A stretch of 62,000 nucleotides of DNA from Gnetum montanum (taxonomy: Eukaryota > Streptophyta > Gnetopsida > Gnetales > Gnetaceae), in NCBI GenBank assembly GCA_015680685.1, contig MNCI01008581.1, positions 323,728 to 385,727 on the forward strand. Reading direction: 5' to 3'. The translations under genes and the position numbers were made by a program. Numbering within the stretch: position 1 is the stretch's first letter; each line of letters opens with the position of its first letter. The notes beneath the pieces are model-generated. The model was given only the letters and a program-made list of their open reading frames with translations. It did not search any database and was not told where the DNA came from. Shown here one piece after another: positions 24,046-35,482 of the stretch.

Positions 24046-25920
24046 ATGCCTCTCCTACAAGACTATGATAATGTCATACCTAGTGAAGAAATTCATTGGA
24101 TAACCGACGAATTATATGACAATGAAGATTGGAGTATGCAATCTGAGGTGGGGGTTTCTTATAGACATAAACAAAGGCAACATCATCCCAATGCATGAAA
24201 GCATAACTTACTAAATGACAATGAACCCCTACTGGCCACTACAAGCCTAACGCAAATACAAGAGGCTATTCGAATCTCCCGTAGGCATCGTAAAGAGAGC
24301 CACCTACGTAGGCTCGATTTAAACAACTTCCCTACTTTCTCAGGAGGTTATGACTTAGATCTGCATCAACATTTACAAGCCTTCTACAATGCCTATGCAT
24401 GGAACAACATTGATAACGGATGGAAAAAACTCAAGCTCTTTCCTATGTCACTTGTTGACCAAGCAAAAGTATGGTATAGATCATTAAAGCCAAATTCAAT
24501 ACAACATTGGTCAACAATGGTAGAACTCTTTAACGAAAGATATCAAACCTATGCAAGAGTGTCAACCTTGAGGAAACAAATCCAAGAGTTGAAATAAGCA
24601 CAACATGAACCCTTGGACATGGCCTTAGAAAGATATTATGCACTGTTAAACAACTGTCCAGGCCATGGGTTCTCCGAGGAAAGGCTAATGTATCATGTCA
24701 TTGATGGGCTTAATGATGAAACAAGAAAGACCCTAGGGATGTATGCCCAAGTTCAACTATACGAACTCCGAAGCCATCAAGTCTAAGATCTTATTAAGCA
24801 GGTAGCAAAAGAAGAAGGAGAAATGGCTAGATGGGAGAGTATTGAAAAACATCAATGGGACCAGAATCTCAACTTAACAAAGGTCCATGATCATAAAAAG
24901 GAGAAATCAACCTATCACAAGGGGAAAGAACCATCTTTGTCGGTACAACAATCATTAGAGGAAGTTGAGGCAATGATCAATAAGATCTTGGAATGGACAT
25001 ATAAAAAGTGTGGAGAATCTATCAATCTTATTGGAGATAGAGTTTTGACAACCCAAGAAGCAGGACAAAATATCATTAGACATTTAGGAAGAAGGAATGA
25101 AGAAAATAAGAGCTCAATTGCTGATCATACATATGAATGTAACATTTGCCTGTACGATAACCCCAAGGGTCAATGCCCAATCTTGTTACATTTATATGAG
25201 CATTGGGGAAGCACGTTACATCTAGAGTTTGTACAGAGATACTGTGTTCGATCATAATGGCAACAATCCTAGTTGTGGGGAAAGCCATCCTTAAACTGGA
25301 GACACCCTTCATATCATCCGAATCCAATTGCTTATCAAGTCCAACATCCTGTTTTCCCAATTGGGTCAACATACTCTATCCCACTGCATTACCATTCTCC
25401 TCAATACTATCAATCCATGTCCTCAACACAACCACCACCTTGTGCATCTTACACTTCTCCTAATTTTCAACATTCTCATCCTTTCCCTCCTTCTACATCA
25501 CCACCAATTGTTCTTGAAGTGTCTGCACCACATCAACAACATGCAAATGCTACTTGTGCTACTATTGCCAATAGCAGTGAGAAACCTCAACAACATCGAA
25601 GGTGCCCCTTCTTTAGAAATGACCCTAGGAAGGGACAACACAATTCCAAGGCCACTATATCCTCCAACTCAGCACAAGTCCAACACTATGGTGCACCCTT
25701 ATCTTCGAACCCAACACCTCATGTCACTTCATTAGGGCCACTAATTAACACTCCAACAACCATACAACCCAATGAACATAGGCATGCAGGGCAACATCCT
25801 GAACCCTGCATACCATCTAACGGTCCCAAATATCATAGTGGGCCAACTCTTTATCCAGGAACCACATCTCATAAATTGCCCCAATATGCTTACTATAACC
25901 AAGTGTGTGGAGCCCAATGA
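24046..25920 (+). pseudogene. Element 4 gag (five stops, no frameshift)
   Basis: ATG 24046 opens MPLLQDYDNVIPSEE. The gag core follows (about residues 95-250): LNNFPTFSGGYD, HLQAFYNAYAWNNIDNGWK, VELFNERYQTY, HEPLDMALERYYALL. It is clearly related to the gag of elements 3 and 5. A knuckle-like CNICLYDNPKGQC lies near 25138-25176, with Asn where the relatives have His. The tail (to 25920) is Pro/Gln/His-rich. The 625-codon frame is broken only by 24196 TGA, 24595 TAA, 24784 TAA, 25255 TAA and 25270 TAG, each explained by one transition in an Arg or Gln codon. The product would form the particle shell. Confidence 0.88.
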
Positions 25921-28000
25921 GGTAAGTATGACCGGGTCTCAATATTTCCAACATGCAAGGATTCTCATCTTTCATTTATTAATCCTTGCCATCCTTAACC
26001 GTTTAGTTATGGGGGATACCTCCCATTCTAATAACAAGCAGGATTAATAACTACTTTTCATTTTCTTTAATTTTACAACTTTTTGTTTTCCAGTTTTTCA
26101 TTTTTCAATTTCTTGTTTTATCATTTTGTCTTTTTGTCTTTTTACATTTTTATAAGTAATCTCATCTACGAATAAAACACTCATGTGGCTTGTTGGTTGA
26201 GGTGTGTTCTATGTTATCGAGTCTCGAGTGATCAATTCTTTGGACAATGAGCCCATTACACCCACTCATCCATTCTACAAATAACAGGTTCTATTCAAGG
26301 GTACAGTGATATTCTTAACATTCTTAAAAACTTAAAATTAATTTTGTGTTCATTTTTCCCAGAATGAAGAAGGATGGACCAAGAGGGTATGATTAGGGTG
26401 TGACATCAAGGGGACTTGTGGATTCTCTTTGGTGACGTCTATGGGAGTTATCATGCAGCATGGTTGTATTAAGATCCTTGTAGATCTAACAAAAAATGGA
26501 AGTAAGAGTAATCAAAAGGGCACTCAAAAATCCAATTTTGTTCTAGGGGGTCCCACTAGAAAGACATGCACCCATGCTTAAAGGTTGGCGGCTTCTCTGA
26601 ATTCAGTAATCGAAAAAAAAGGAAGTGCCACAAAGCAAAAATCACTCCTCCCTTGAACAAAATGCCAAGTGATCATACACCTTGTTGTTCTGGTACTCTC
26701 ATAGTCACTCATCATGGGATGAAACAATGTGGTGTCACTGATCAGAGGAATGGACTTGGTCCTGATCTTGGAACAATAGGTTAATGACACATTAATCATG
26801 CTATTCATGCAAGATTCATTGTGCCCTGGGTTAGTTACCTCATATCCCAATCTCTCTAATCCCTTCTATAGTCCGTCTCATCTCGCTATTCATGTAATTG
26901 TAGCTCATGTCTCGTATAGCGTAGAATTCTTACCTCATTCCAGTGGTATCTACATGTGTGTGTTTTATGAAACTGGTATGGATTACATTTAACCCTTCTA
27001 GTACCTATGGACATTTTAAGGCATGGTTACGCAAGGGCATTATAGGTTGGAACCTACTTTGGGGAGGACCCACTTGTGTGACTTTTGCAATTTTTACTTG
27101 TTGCATACCACCACATCATCTTATACCCTCTGAATACTTTATTACAAAATCTATTCTTTCCTTTGTTATCATTTTATCAAACGTTCCTCAAAACCAGGTC
27201 CTTTTATGTGTCACCTAACAAACTAGGTCTGACATTAAAATTTTAGGGAAACTTCCTTGAAAAAAATTTCTAATCCTAAAATCACACTATGCAAAGAATT
27301 CAACATTTATTAAAGGTAATGAGTAAGGTATGAAATCATTGAAATTTTTTCAATAACCTTACTAACAATTGATCTTTGTGTGATTATAGATGGCCCCTAA
27401 AAGAAGACAACAAGGAGGACCTTCTCAAGGTGCTACTAAATGACCAGGGGGAGGCAGAGGCCAAAGACTTCATGTAGAACATGCAGAGCAGGAGGCACAA
27501 TCACTAAGCATCCATCATGAAACCCCTATTACTACATAATCTATCCAAGCAAAAGGTGGAGAGGTCAAGGCCCAAGCTTATGAAGAGGAATGATAGCTAT
27601 TTGTGGCATAACATGTCAATGCCAATCAAGTGTTCCCGTAATTGCCATGTTCATGGAAAGTGCCGACTTCATCAAACATTGGAACATCAGCATGGATGGC
27701 TCATAACCCTTAGATAGAAGAGGAGAAACATCAAGTGCTTTTTCAATGGTATCAATCTCAGAAGCTTGATCGTGCAAGACAAAGGAGAGGCACGCATAGA
27801 GGAGCCACCACTACCAGGAACCCCATGAGTTCCACAAGTTTTATCTTTTGTGTTTGTGTCCAAATTTTGTTTAATTCTCCACTGTGGCATAAATAAATTC
27901 CTAGTCAGTCAATAATCCCATATATCCAATGTGTAATCAATTGAACTTATTCCTCACTTTCTTTGACTCAAGGACGAGTTGTTATTCAGTCATGGGGTAA
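25921..28000 (+). other. Element 4 3' region (no pol)
   Basis: It begins with a block like the pol C-terminus/3' junction of the relatives (tttagttatgggggatacc, about 26002) and T-rich sequence. It shares gtgtgacatcaaggggac (about 26398) and tttggggaggacccactt (27058-27075) with elements 2, 3 and 5. Acceptor-like tgtgattatag precedes ATG 27390 (MAPKRRQQGGPS, then a stop), related to the start of the element 6 3' ORF. The polypurine tract is reduced to catggggtaa. Confidence 0.75.
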
Positions 28001-28441
28001 TGATGAGTCATGGTCTGTTAGGCCCAGTTATTGGGGCAGAGATATCGTATCAGCCACAATATCGTGTACGCGATATCACGGCCTACCTCAATTTCTATAA
28101 ATAAGAGGCAACTTTCCTTGTTCTAGGAGTTAGTTCTTAGTTCCTTACCCAAACTCTTGAGTTTTTCCTTCTTAGAGTTAGAATTATTTCCCAGTGTATG
28201 CCTACAGTGTGGTGCTTGTATTTGTACGACATCCTTATTCGAGTGTGACGTACTGGGACACACACATGATCGACAATAAAGATCGAGATTACTTCATCAT
28301 TACAGCATTCACTTAGATTAATTATTTATTTAATTGTTATTTACTACTTTCCTAGTTAATCTCTTCTCACCCTTGAACTCCTATTAAACGGGAAATGCGT
28401 ACGACTTGATTACGAGCATTTAAGTGTGACTACTTGGTAAC
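28001..28441 (+). repeat. Element 4 3' LTR, left part
   Basis: It starts tgatgagtcatgg and carries TATA at 28096-28103. It is interrupted after gtaac (28437-28441) by the solo LTR and resumes after 29290. Confidence 0.9.
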
Positions 28442-29285
28442 TGATGGGACGTGATATCGCATGGACCGCAATATCGTGTACACGATATTGCATCCCTCAC
28501 GATATCGTGTACGCGATATCACGTCTTCCCCTGCGATATTGCGTACGCAATATCGTGGTGCGCCATCATATCTATAAATAAGAGGCGGCTCTCCCTTGTT
28601 TCCTCATCCTAGGCTAGACAGTAGGGAAACTCTGGCAGATTGATCACTCCAGAGATAGAATATTTTCCATGTGCCCGCAGTAGGAGTCCCAAAGTGAACG
28701 GATCTTTATTCAAGCAAACATTGTACCTAAACACAAGTTTGTGTACGAAAATAAAGACAAGCTTTCCGGATAAACCTTGCAGTGCATGGAATAGGATTTT
28801 ATTATTATTATTTATTCCCTGTTATTTATTACTTGTTATTTACTATTTTCTCTCTCAACCCTTCTCTCCTAGTTAAGTACCTCAGTACGACCACTACAAG
28901 CACGTGCGTTACGCGTGGTGATCCTAGCAACGATTAGCATTTGGTAGCCGTGGTTGCATTGGTTCAAGGTGTGTACGATAAGTGGGAACGGATGCTGACG
29001 CTAGGTAATTTAGACTTAGTTCATTAGTTAGAGTTAGTAATTAGTTTCTCAACCCTTCAACTCAATAGCATAGGAGATAAAACATAAAAACTATAAAAAT
29101 CATATACCTCGGACTTACTTAACCATACACCATGACAACTACAAGTAAGTCTGGGAAGACAATGACTGATTAACCGTAAGTGTTCCATGGGGCATGTAGG
29201 CACTTAGTCTACGAAGTTCAACCGAATTGCGTGTGCTACACTCATATTCGTATGGTTGAGTGTAGGGGTATCTCGCCACTCATCA
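28442..29285 (+). repeat. Solo LTR (844 bp) inside the element 4 3' LTR
   Basis: A complete LTR (tgatgggacg...ctcatca) of a related but distinct family, with no internal region. It is flanked by gtaac (28437-28441) and ataac (29286-29290), a 5-bp duplication with one change; the uninterrupted 5' LTR of element 4 has gtaac at the same place (23515-23519). U3 carries three successive palindromes at 28468-28491, 28501-28520 and 28534-28555, then tataaata at 28573-28580. It arose by LTR-LTR recombination of a full element. Confidence 0.92.
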
Positions 29286-29290
29286 ATAAC

Positions 29291-29675
29291 CCAGTGGCGT
29301 ACCTAGGGTCTGCACTTGGTAATCCCAATGGTAGTTGTGCACGAAGTCCAAGATGTGTACAGATAATTAAGGAATGGATGCTCATCGCACTTAGGCTAGC
29401 TAGATTCTCTCTCACCCGTTCTCTCTTAGCTTAGTCAATATTACTTTCCATTGCCTTCAGGAGTAGCATTAGGTTAGAAACCACATCATACACCTCACTC
29501 TGGACTAAACCATACATGACAAAGCTAATACTAGTCCAGGTGGGAAGACAGCGAACTGCAACCTAAGGCTAATTGTCTAGATACCACAACTAGTTCATCT
29601 GTGGTGTTTGACCGAATCACGCGTGTAACGCTCGTATTCGTATGGTTGAGTGTAGGGGTACCTCGCCACTCATTA
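29291..29675 (+). repeat. Element 4 3' LTR, right part
   Basis: It continues ccagtggcgtacctagg as in the 5' LTR and ends ctcatta where the 5' LTR has ctcatca. The target-site copy gtggg follows. Confidence 0.9.
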
Positions 29676-30015
29676 GTGGGTGTTGGTAGTGTAGGACCCC
29701 AAAATAATACTAAAAGTCATAGTATATTAGATCATTGAAGCCCAATGGTTACATAGCCTAACAATACATATAGTTAAAGTTTTAGTTCCAATAACTCATA
29801 TTATTTTTGTCCTTTTTTCTTTCTAAGGAAATAGACATAGGGGTTGGTAGCACAACCCCCTCATCATAGTTGGGTAGATGTGACCTACTAAATAAGAGTG
29901 TTCCACCACAAGGGTACTCTATTGGTATTATAATTCATTGATTTTTTAACTTATAAATTACAAGTATCAAAGATGAATGAAGGATTGTTCTAACTCTATT
30001 ATGCTTATTTCTATG

Positions 30016-30241
30016 CTATTATATTACAAAGATCATCATCATCCTAGCCTTGTCTCAACAAAATAAGGTTGGCTACATGAGTTTTATTTTTTATTTTGTG
30101 CATCATTCACCTCTCCTGTGTGAAGAGTTAGATCTTTGTTTATTTGCAATTTTTTTCAATTGATTTTTTCCATGTTTTTACTTTTCCTTAATAGCTTAGC
30201 TTTCCTAAAACAATAATATAACTATTATATTACAAAGATCA
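30016..30241 (-). mobile_element. 5'-truncated SINE or RTE-type LINE insertion with 20-bp target duplication
   Basis: The 20-base repeat ctattatattacaaagatca occurs at 30016-30035 and again at 30222-30241. Between them are 186 bases. Read on the minus strand they end with gttgagacaaggctaggatg and a GAT-repeat tail. This 3' end type, gttgggac-aaggct followed by a simple trinucleotide tail, is the one known from plant RTE LINEs and SINEs that borrow their tail. The left edge is therefore the retroposon 3' end, and the right edge is the 5' truncation point. Confidence 0.7.
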
Positions 30242-31615
30242 ATTTTTCAATAAATTACTTCTTTCTTGAGAAACATTAACCACCCCGCACGCACCCCATT
30301 ATTGCTCGCCGTAGCCAAATTCAATGGTCAAGTTGATGCATTAAGAGTTGTTTATTAACCACAGTTTACATGGTTCCGTTCTTTATATCCCAACATAACG
30401 GGTACAAACTAGATGAGAAACAATGGTCCAAAGTTACCCTGAGATATTAAATCCCTGCCCAAGATTCCATGGTCAAGAAAGTCCAATCTAGCAAGCCAAA
30501 TATCACACCATTGAATTCAAACCATCCAACGCATGGTGGGCTACTTACCTATAAAGGAGTTCAATAACTAGCAATAGTGCTAAGTCTAGTCCCACAATGT
30601 GTGACCCATCAACTTCACCGACTGCTACTCTACATCATGTTGAAGACTTTTGGGTTGCATGGCATGACGTTGAAGCCTAATTAGAAACAAGGTTAGGTGT
30701 GGTAAATTTCTTTGCATGGGTAGCCATGTGTTTTCGTGGGAGACCACCTATAAAAAAACAAAACAAAAGAAAGAAAGCAAGAAAAGAACATTGACCCCCA
30801 CCAGGTCACATATTGCCGTACCCAAATGACTAACTTGCAAGAATACCAATAATTATGCAAGAGTGTTTCTTCATCATTATGTTGGTGTTGTTGTTTGATA
30901 TGGATGTTAATGGCTAGCCCAGGCTAAAGTTTAACAATGTTGGTTCACTATCAAGGAAAGTGGGACCGGCCACCCAATTATTAGCCATCCTTTGCTTTGC
31001 ATGGGTGCCCCACAAGCCCGTCAAGGTTCAACATCAATACATAATATAATATATTGCATATTAAGGTTCTCATCATAGCGTAATGCTGTTGGTAATGTTT
31101 TATTGGAGGAAAAGCTTTGTTTTGTTTAAGTGGTAGGCAGAAAAAGCATGGGTCACTCAAGAAACTTAAGTAATTGTTTGTTGCGTTGGGTTCGACTTTT
31201 TCTAGAAATGGAGGAAGAGTGATTGGTTTGTTTGTTTATATGGCATCCCACGCCAAGTTGTGGCTTTTGGAGACACGGTGCTTGCCCCAAGATATTTCCA
31301 CCCTACCTCACCAAACTGTCCATTCTCTCTTAACAAGTTTAGTGGTTTTCTTGTGGTGGGTATTGGTTGGGTATAGTAGTGCCTAGAATATGCCAGGTGT
31401 AAAAGGTGTTGGTACTAGGCTTTTAATTTAGTATTTTGGACGTATCTCGTGGTGTGCTTGATAGGCTTGGAATTTCAAATTTAATGAGCATAAAATTCAT
31501 TTCGTAACTTCGAGATATTATTTTGTTGGGAGAAAGCTAATATGATGATGATGATTAAGATACTATTTTACCATTAGGGTAAGACCTCATTGTTACATTA
31601 AAATGTAAAATTATT

Positions 31616-31690
31616 AAAATAAACATATAATATCATCATCATTATCTTAGCTTTGTCCCAACGAGGTTGGCTAAAATAAACATATAATAT
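31616..31690 (-). mobile_element. Minimal (39-bp) SINE/LINE 3'-end insertion with 18-bp target duplication
   Basis: aaaataaacatataatat is present at 31616-31633 and 31673-31690. The 39 bases between them, read on the minus strand, are only the conserved 3' end (cgttgggacaaagctaag) plus a degenerate GAT tail. It shares its 3' end with the insertion at 30016-30241 and differs in the 5' truncation point. Confidence 0.75.
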
Positions 31691-33793
31691 GAGTGCACTA
31701 ATTAAAGTTTAATTTGTAATATTAAAAGAGAATGAATCTAAATTGCTTAGATCAGGATAAAACCAAGCTTTCCCTTGGTGAAGCACTTTCAAACTTCTAA
31801 TTTTTTTTCTAAAAACTAAACCCAAGTTTTCCTTCAAAGGTAATTTCAAATTTATAATTCTTTAAGTGGTAGCTATTCCAATGCATAAGAAATGGCATCA
31901 CAATTATGACTAAACTAAAAGTCTCAAACTACCCAATTGAGCTTACTGATGATTGTTACAACAACTACATCCAATCTAATCTCTTAAGAATTTAGCCATA
32001 ACATATGCATAAAAATTAATAACCCTAAATCTGTGACCATGTAAGATGTTAAACTTTGCACTTAAATGGAAGTGAACTTAATTATACCCATATGTACCTA
32101 TATAAACAGTAAGTATAAGTGATGCATACAAATTTTATAACCCTACAAAAAATTTAGCGTATTTTCTGAATAAATAACTGAAAAGATGCACAAAATAGGC
32201 ATCAAATTAGAGGACGGGTACCTACTATGAGATCAATTTTTAAAAATTTAAAACAAACCCAGAATCTGTGCCAAACAATATAGTATTATCTGCTGTAAAT
32301 TCGATTTTCCTGATTTGCGTCAAATATAGGTTTGCGTTTTAATTAAGGTTGGCAGGATACTTGTGTCTGCACGGATTGCAGGCAGGGGAACTAGTTTGAT
32401 GATTATTAAGATCAGCATTGTTCTTTCTGCCGTCCCTGCTTTGGATTTATTGTGCGGGAAATCAGTTTTGTCATTTGTGGAGGGAGAAAAGAATAGGTCC
32501 CGGAAAAGCGGCCCTCCTTCTAATAAGAGACCGTTAGAATTGCAAACGTGGCGCGCGTATACTGCACTAAACTGTTGAAACCCTGTTTTAAGAAACAAAA
32601 CTACAGTATTTGAGATTTTTATTTGGATGAACCGTACGAAAAAAATTCGAAGTTTGCGTTGTTGGGATCCGTGGAACAGCGGGATTAAAGTTGGAGCAAA
32701 AATATCTGGCGGTGGAATATCCTCCAGCTATTCTTCAATGCTCTGCTTTGGCATGTCAATTTTCATGAAAAGGCGTGTTAGTGTTGTTAACTAGTAGTCT
32801 GACTGCATGCATCTCTTTTTTATATTCCTGATTTCTGCTGCTTTCTCTTCTTTTTGTGGCGTGGTAACTTTTGGAATCCTTGTTTAATGAATTGAACAAT
32901 GGGCTGCTCCAAAAGCAGTGGTAAAAGGCCGACGATCCGAGGCAGAGGCGTGGGCTTTTGCAGTTTTGTTTTGTTTTGGATTTTGGGTGGATCACAGCAA
33001 TCGCCCATGGCAGCTTTAACTTGGCAGACCAAGAATAAAGAAGAAAAGAGAGGCAGCAGCAGCAGAGTCAAGCTTTGGCCATGGCTACTGCTTGCTTGCT
33101 TTCTTGATGGAGCAGTGCCCTTTACTTTAAAGTTTAAATACACACGTTTATTTGAATCATTGCTTTCCGGGGATCTAGCCGTCTCTTTGGACTGTATTTG
33201 TTTTTCAGGTTGTAGGACTTGGCTTGGGTAGCCAAGACTCGGGTTTCTTTCTGGAACCTAACTACCTACTACTACTGCACCTGCACATGGCCTCGTACTG
33301 CCCTTGTTGCTTTTGGGTAACCTTGCCACCTTTTACTGCTATACTTGAGAAGCTATTCTTGTTTCTCAAATTGTAAGACTTAGTTCAATTGGGAGGCATA
33401 AAGCCAAAAAGTTAACTTTCATTCATCTACGGACACAACCTTCCTCAAATGAACCCAGGTTAACAGGATGAGCACTGAGCTTAACTACATAACATGCCTT
33501 CCGCATGGTGTAAACCAGTGATGATTTGATCACATTTTTGACAGCCCACGCTCTCCCTTTATGTATCCTGTTTTTTGCAGCAGACTACCCCAGCACGAGC
33601 CCTGAAATAAAGTGGTTCAAAAGTCAAAAGTGTGGTAAAAGAATTCAGAGTACCCAAAACAAAAGTTTTGAAGTGACCGAATATGTCCATGAGAGTTGTG
33701 CCATTCTTGTAATCCCACAGGACGGTTTCCAATAATATCTTTGTACTTTTTCAGCGTACTTCTCACTCTGGCCTTCTGCCAGGTTTATGCCGG

Positions 33794-33847
33794 TAAATAT
33801 CTTCCCTGGTTTTTTGCCGATAAATATCTTCCCTGGTTTTTTGCCGA
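33794..33847 (+). repeat. 27-bp perfect tandem pair
   Basis: taaatatcttccctgg followed by ttttttgccga occurs twice head to tail at 33794-33820 and 33821-33847, with a partial third match upstream. No gene context. Confidence 0.85.
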
Positions 33848-35404
33848 GAACAAATAAAAATCTGATCACCTAATTTCATAAGGTATACTTTTTCAGCGAC
33901 AAATAACATTCCTTTGGTCACTGCATTTCTCTATTTATAGCAATTTTACTCAATTGTAAAGTAACTTAATTTAAGTGTTGCTTGGGATACAATTCAACCC
34001 AACTCAAATTTGTTTTTTATGTAATCAATTTCACTTATGGTATTCGAAATTAAAAAAAAAACAAATATGTAAGTTTTGATGAATCAGGAAAATTTTTCTT
34101 TGGTTTATGACTTTGGATAGAAAAGCAAATTTAAATTATATCCCGATCAAAATTGATATCAAAAATAAATTTCTTTAAAAGTAAGTTAAATTAGTTTTGC
34201 TATCAAAAATAGCAAAAATAGCAGATTCAATTAACCAAAGGAGTAATTTCAATATCTCATCGCCTGATTGCATGAGGTATATGTTGGAGTTTAAACACAG
34301 TTATTTTACTCATTTATTAATTCACTTCCCTTAGATTTTACTTAAGATGAGCATTAACCCTGCAGATGAAGAGATACAAATTCCAGAAAAATCCAAGGAT
34401 CAACGCCAAACTACACGTCAGGAAACAATTTAATTTCAAATTGAAAACAATTTCAACATAAAGTTTTCAGTAGCAAGCTGGGGCCAAATGCATTTGCTGA
34501 AACAGCTGTTACAGAAATCAGGAATTACTCAAAAGCCAGCTGTGGATGAATCAATCCAACAATTATTCAAGAATTCCTTGGGCTAAGCCAGCCAACAAGA
34601 ACCCATTTTTGCCTAAATTAAAAATCCTTTATTTCACGCCATGAATGAATTTTCCCCAACAGTGGGGGAACAATTCGTGATTCTGTCTAATTACATCCTC
34701 CGTTCACAGAATTCTTTGGGATGAGACGGAAAGTGCCAAGTCCTGGAAAAAAGATTTCGTAAAAGAAATCTCACAGAATAAGTGACAGTTCAGTCTCAAT
34801 TTCAGGACTAACACGAAATCAAAGACAGAAATGAGGGGATTAAAAAAACACACGTGAACGGCAACGTCTAGAAATAAAGAAAACCAGCACAGCTAAGAAC
34901 GTGTGGACTGCAGAAGAACCACAAAAACTATGGCTCAAAGGTCGGCAATGGTGGATCCGAATCCGTATGACTGATAAGACGGAACGTTGTCTTCTTTTAT
35001 TTTAGCTCGCAAAAATCCAAAGAAACATATGAGTCATTCAGCACCTGCCGCGATTGGGAAAGCCACAACCTTCATTGAATTGAAATCAAAACAAAACAAG
35101 GCACAATTAAGTTATCTCCCCCGCTCATCCTGCTTTCAAAATTCAAACTTTCTGCTTTACTGCAACTCAAATCCATGGCACCCAGAAATGAATGAATCCG
35201 TAAATTATTGCTCGACGATCGACCCGTAGCTACCATTATCAAGCCACGCCCAATTATTAACATCATGAAAAAAGAGTGGGTCACCTGCTGCTTGTTGGGT
35301 ACTCCACTTTTTCTTCCACCCACCAAATTTTCCTCACAAATTTGCTTTGGCGTATGCATTTCCCTGGCTGCAAATCAGCAGCAGCCAAGGAGGTTTTGTC
35401 AGTG

Positions 35405-35412
35405 CATAAATA
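35405..35412 (+). promoter_or_regulatory. TATA-like box of the DUF761 gene
   Basis: cataaata lies about 205 bases upstream of the start codon, followed by a pyrimidine-rich stretch (35413-35440) where transcription would be expected to start. Confidence 0.55.
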
Positions 35413-35457
35413 CCCCTTTTCTCCTGCATCCTAAATCCCCCCTTTGTGGGCAAACTT

Positions 35458-35482
35458 CTGCGAGGTGTAACATACCTCGCAG
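35458..35482 (+). promoter_or_regulatory. Perfect 9-bp hairpin in the probable 5' leader
   Basis: ctgcgaggt (35458-35466) and acctcgcag (35474-35482) are exact reverse complements around a 7-base loop. The hairpin is followed by a GACA-type microsatellite (about 35480-35513). It falls just downstream of the predicted start region, so it may fold near the 5' end of the mRNA. Function is not known. Confidence 0.55.

Larger units (their letters stand above)
23078..29675 (+). mobile_element. Element 4: gag-only (TR-GAG-type) LTR retrotransposon with a nested solo LTR
   Basis: It has two LTRs (827 and, without the insertion, 826 bp), a well-kept tRNA-Asp primer site, one gag frame, a 3' region and a decayed polypurine tract. 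The target duplication gtggg occurs at 23073-23077 and 29676-29680. There is no protease, RT, RNase H or integrase; the end of gag passes directly into the T-rich 3' block that follows pol in elements 2, 3 and 5. Without the solo LTR it is about 5.75 kb. This fits the TR-GAG class of non-autonomous plant elements, dependent on enzymes from relatives such as elements 3 and 5. Confidence 0.9.
29676..35400. other. Low-copy region upstream of the DUF761 gene, no gene recognised
   Basis: AT-rich sequence without retrotransposon protein motifs. It holds two short retroposon insertions (30016-30241 and 31616-31690) and a 27-bp perfect tandem pair (33794-33847). ORFs of up to about 110 codons, for example 32899-33231, show no family motif or support and are not called. 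Confidence 0.5.

Noticed and set aside
25273-25920. Separate proline-rich gene downstream of gag in element 4.
   Set aside because: It is in the same frame as gag, separated only by two stops explained by single transitions, so it is the gag C-terminus.
32899-33231. 110-codon ORF beginning MGCSKSSGKRP, which resembles an N-myristoylation start.
   Set aside because: The rest has no family motif, the opposite strand has an equally long ORF, and there is no promoter or codon signal. It is probably chance.
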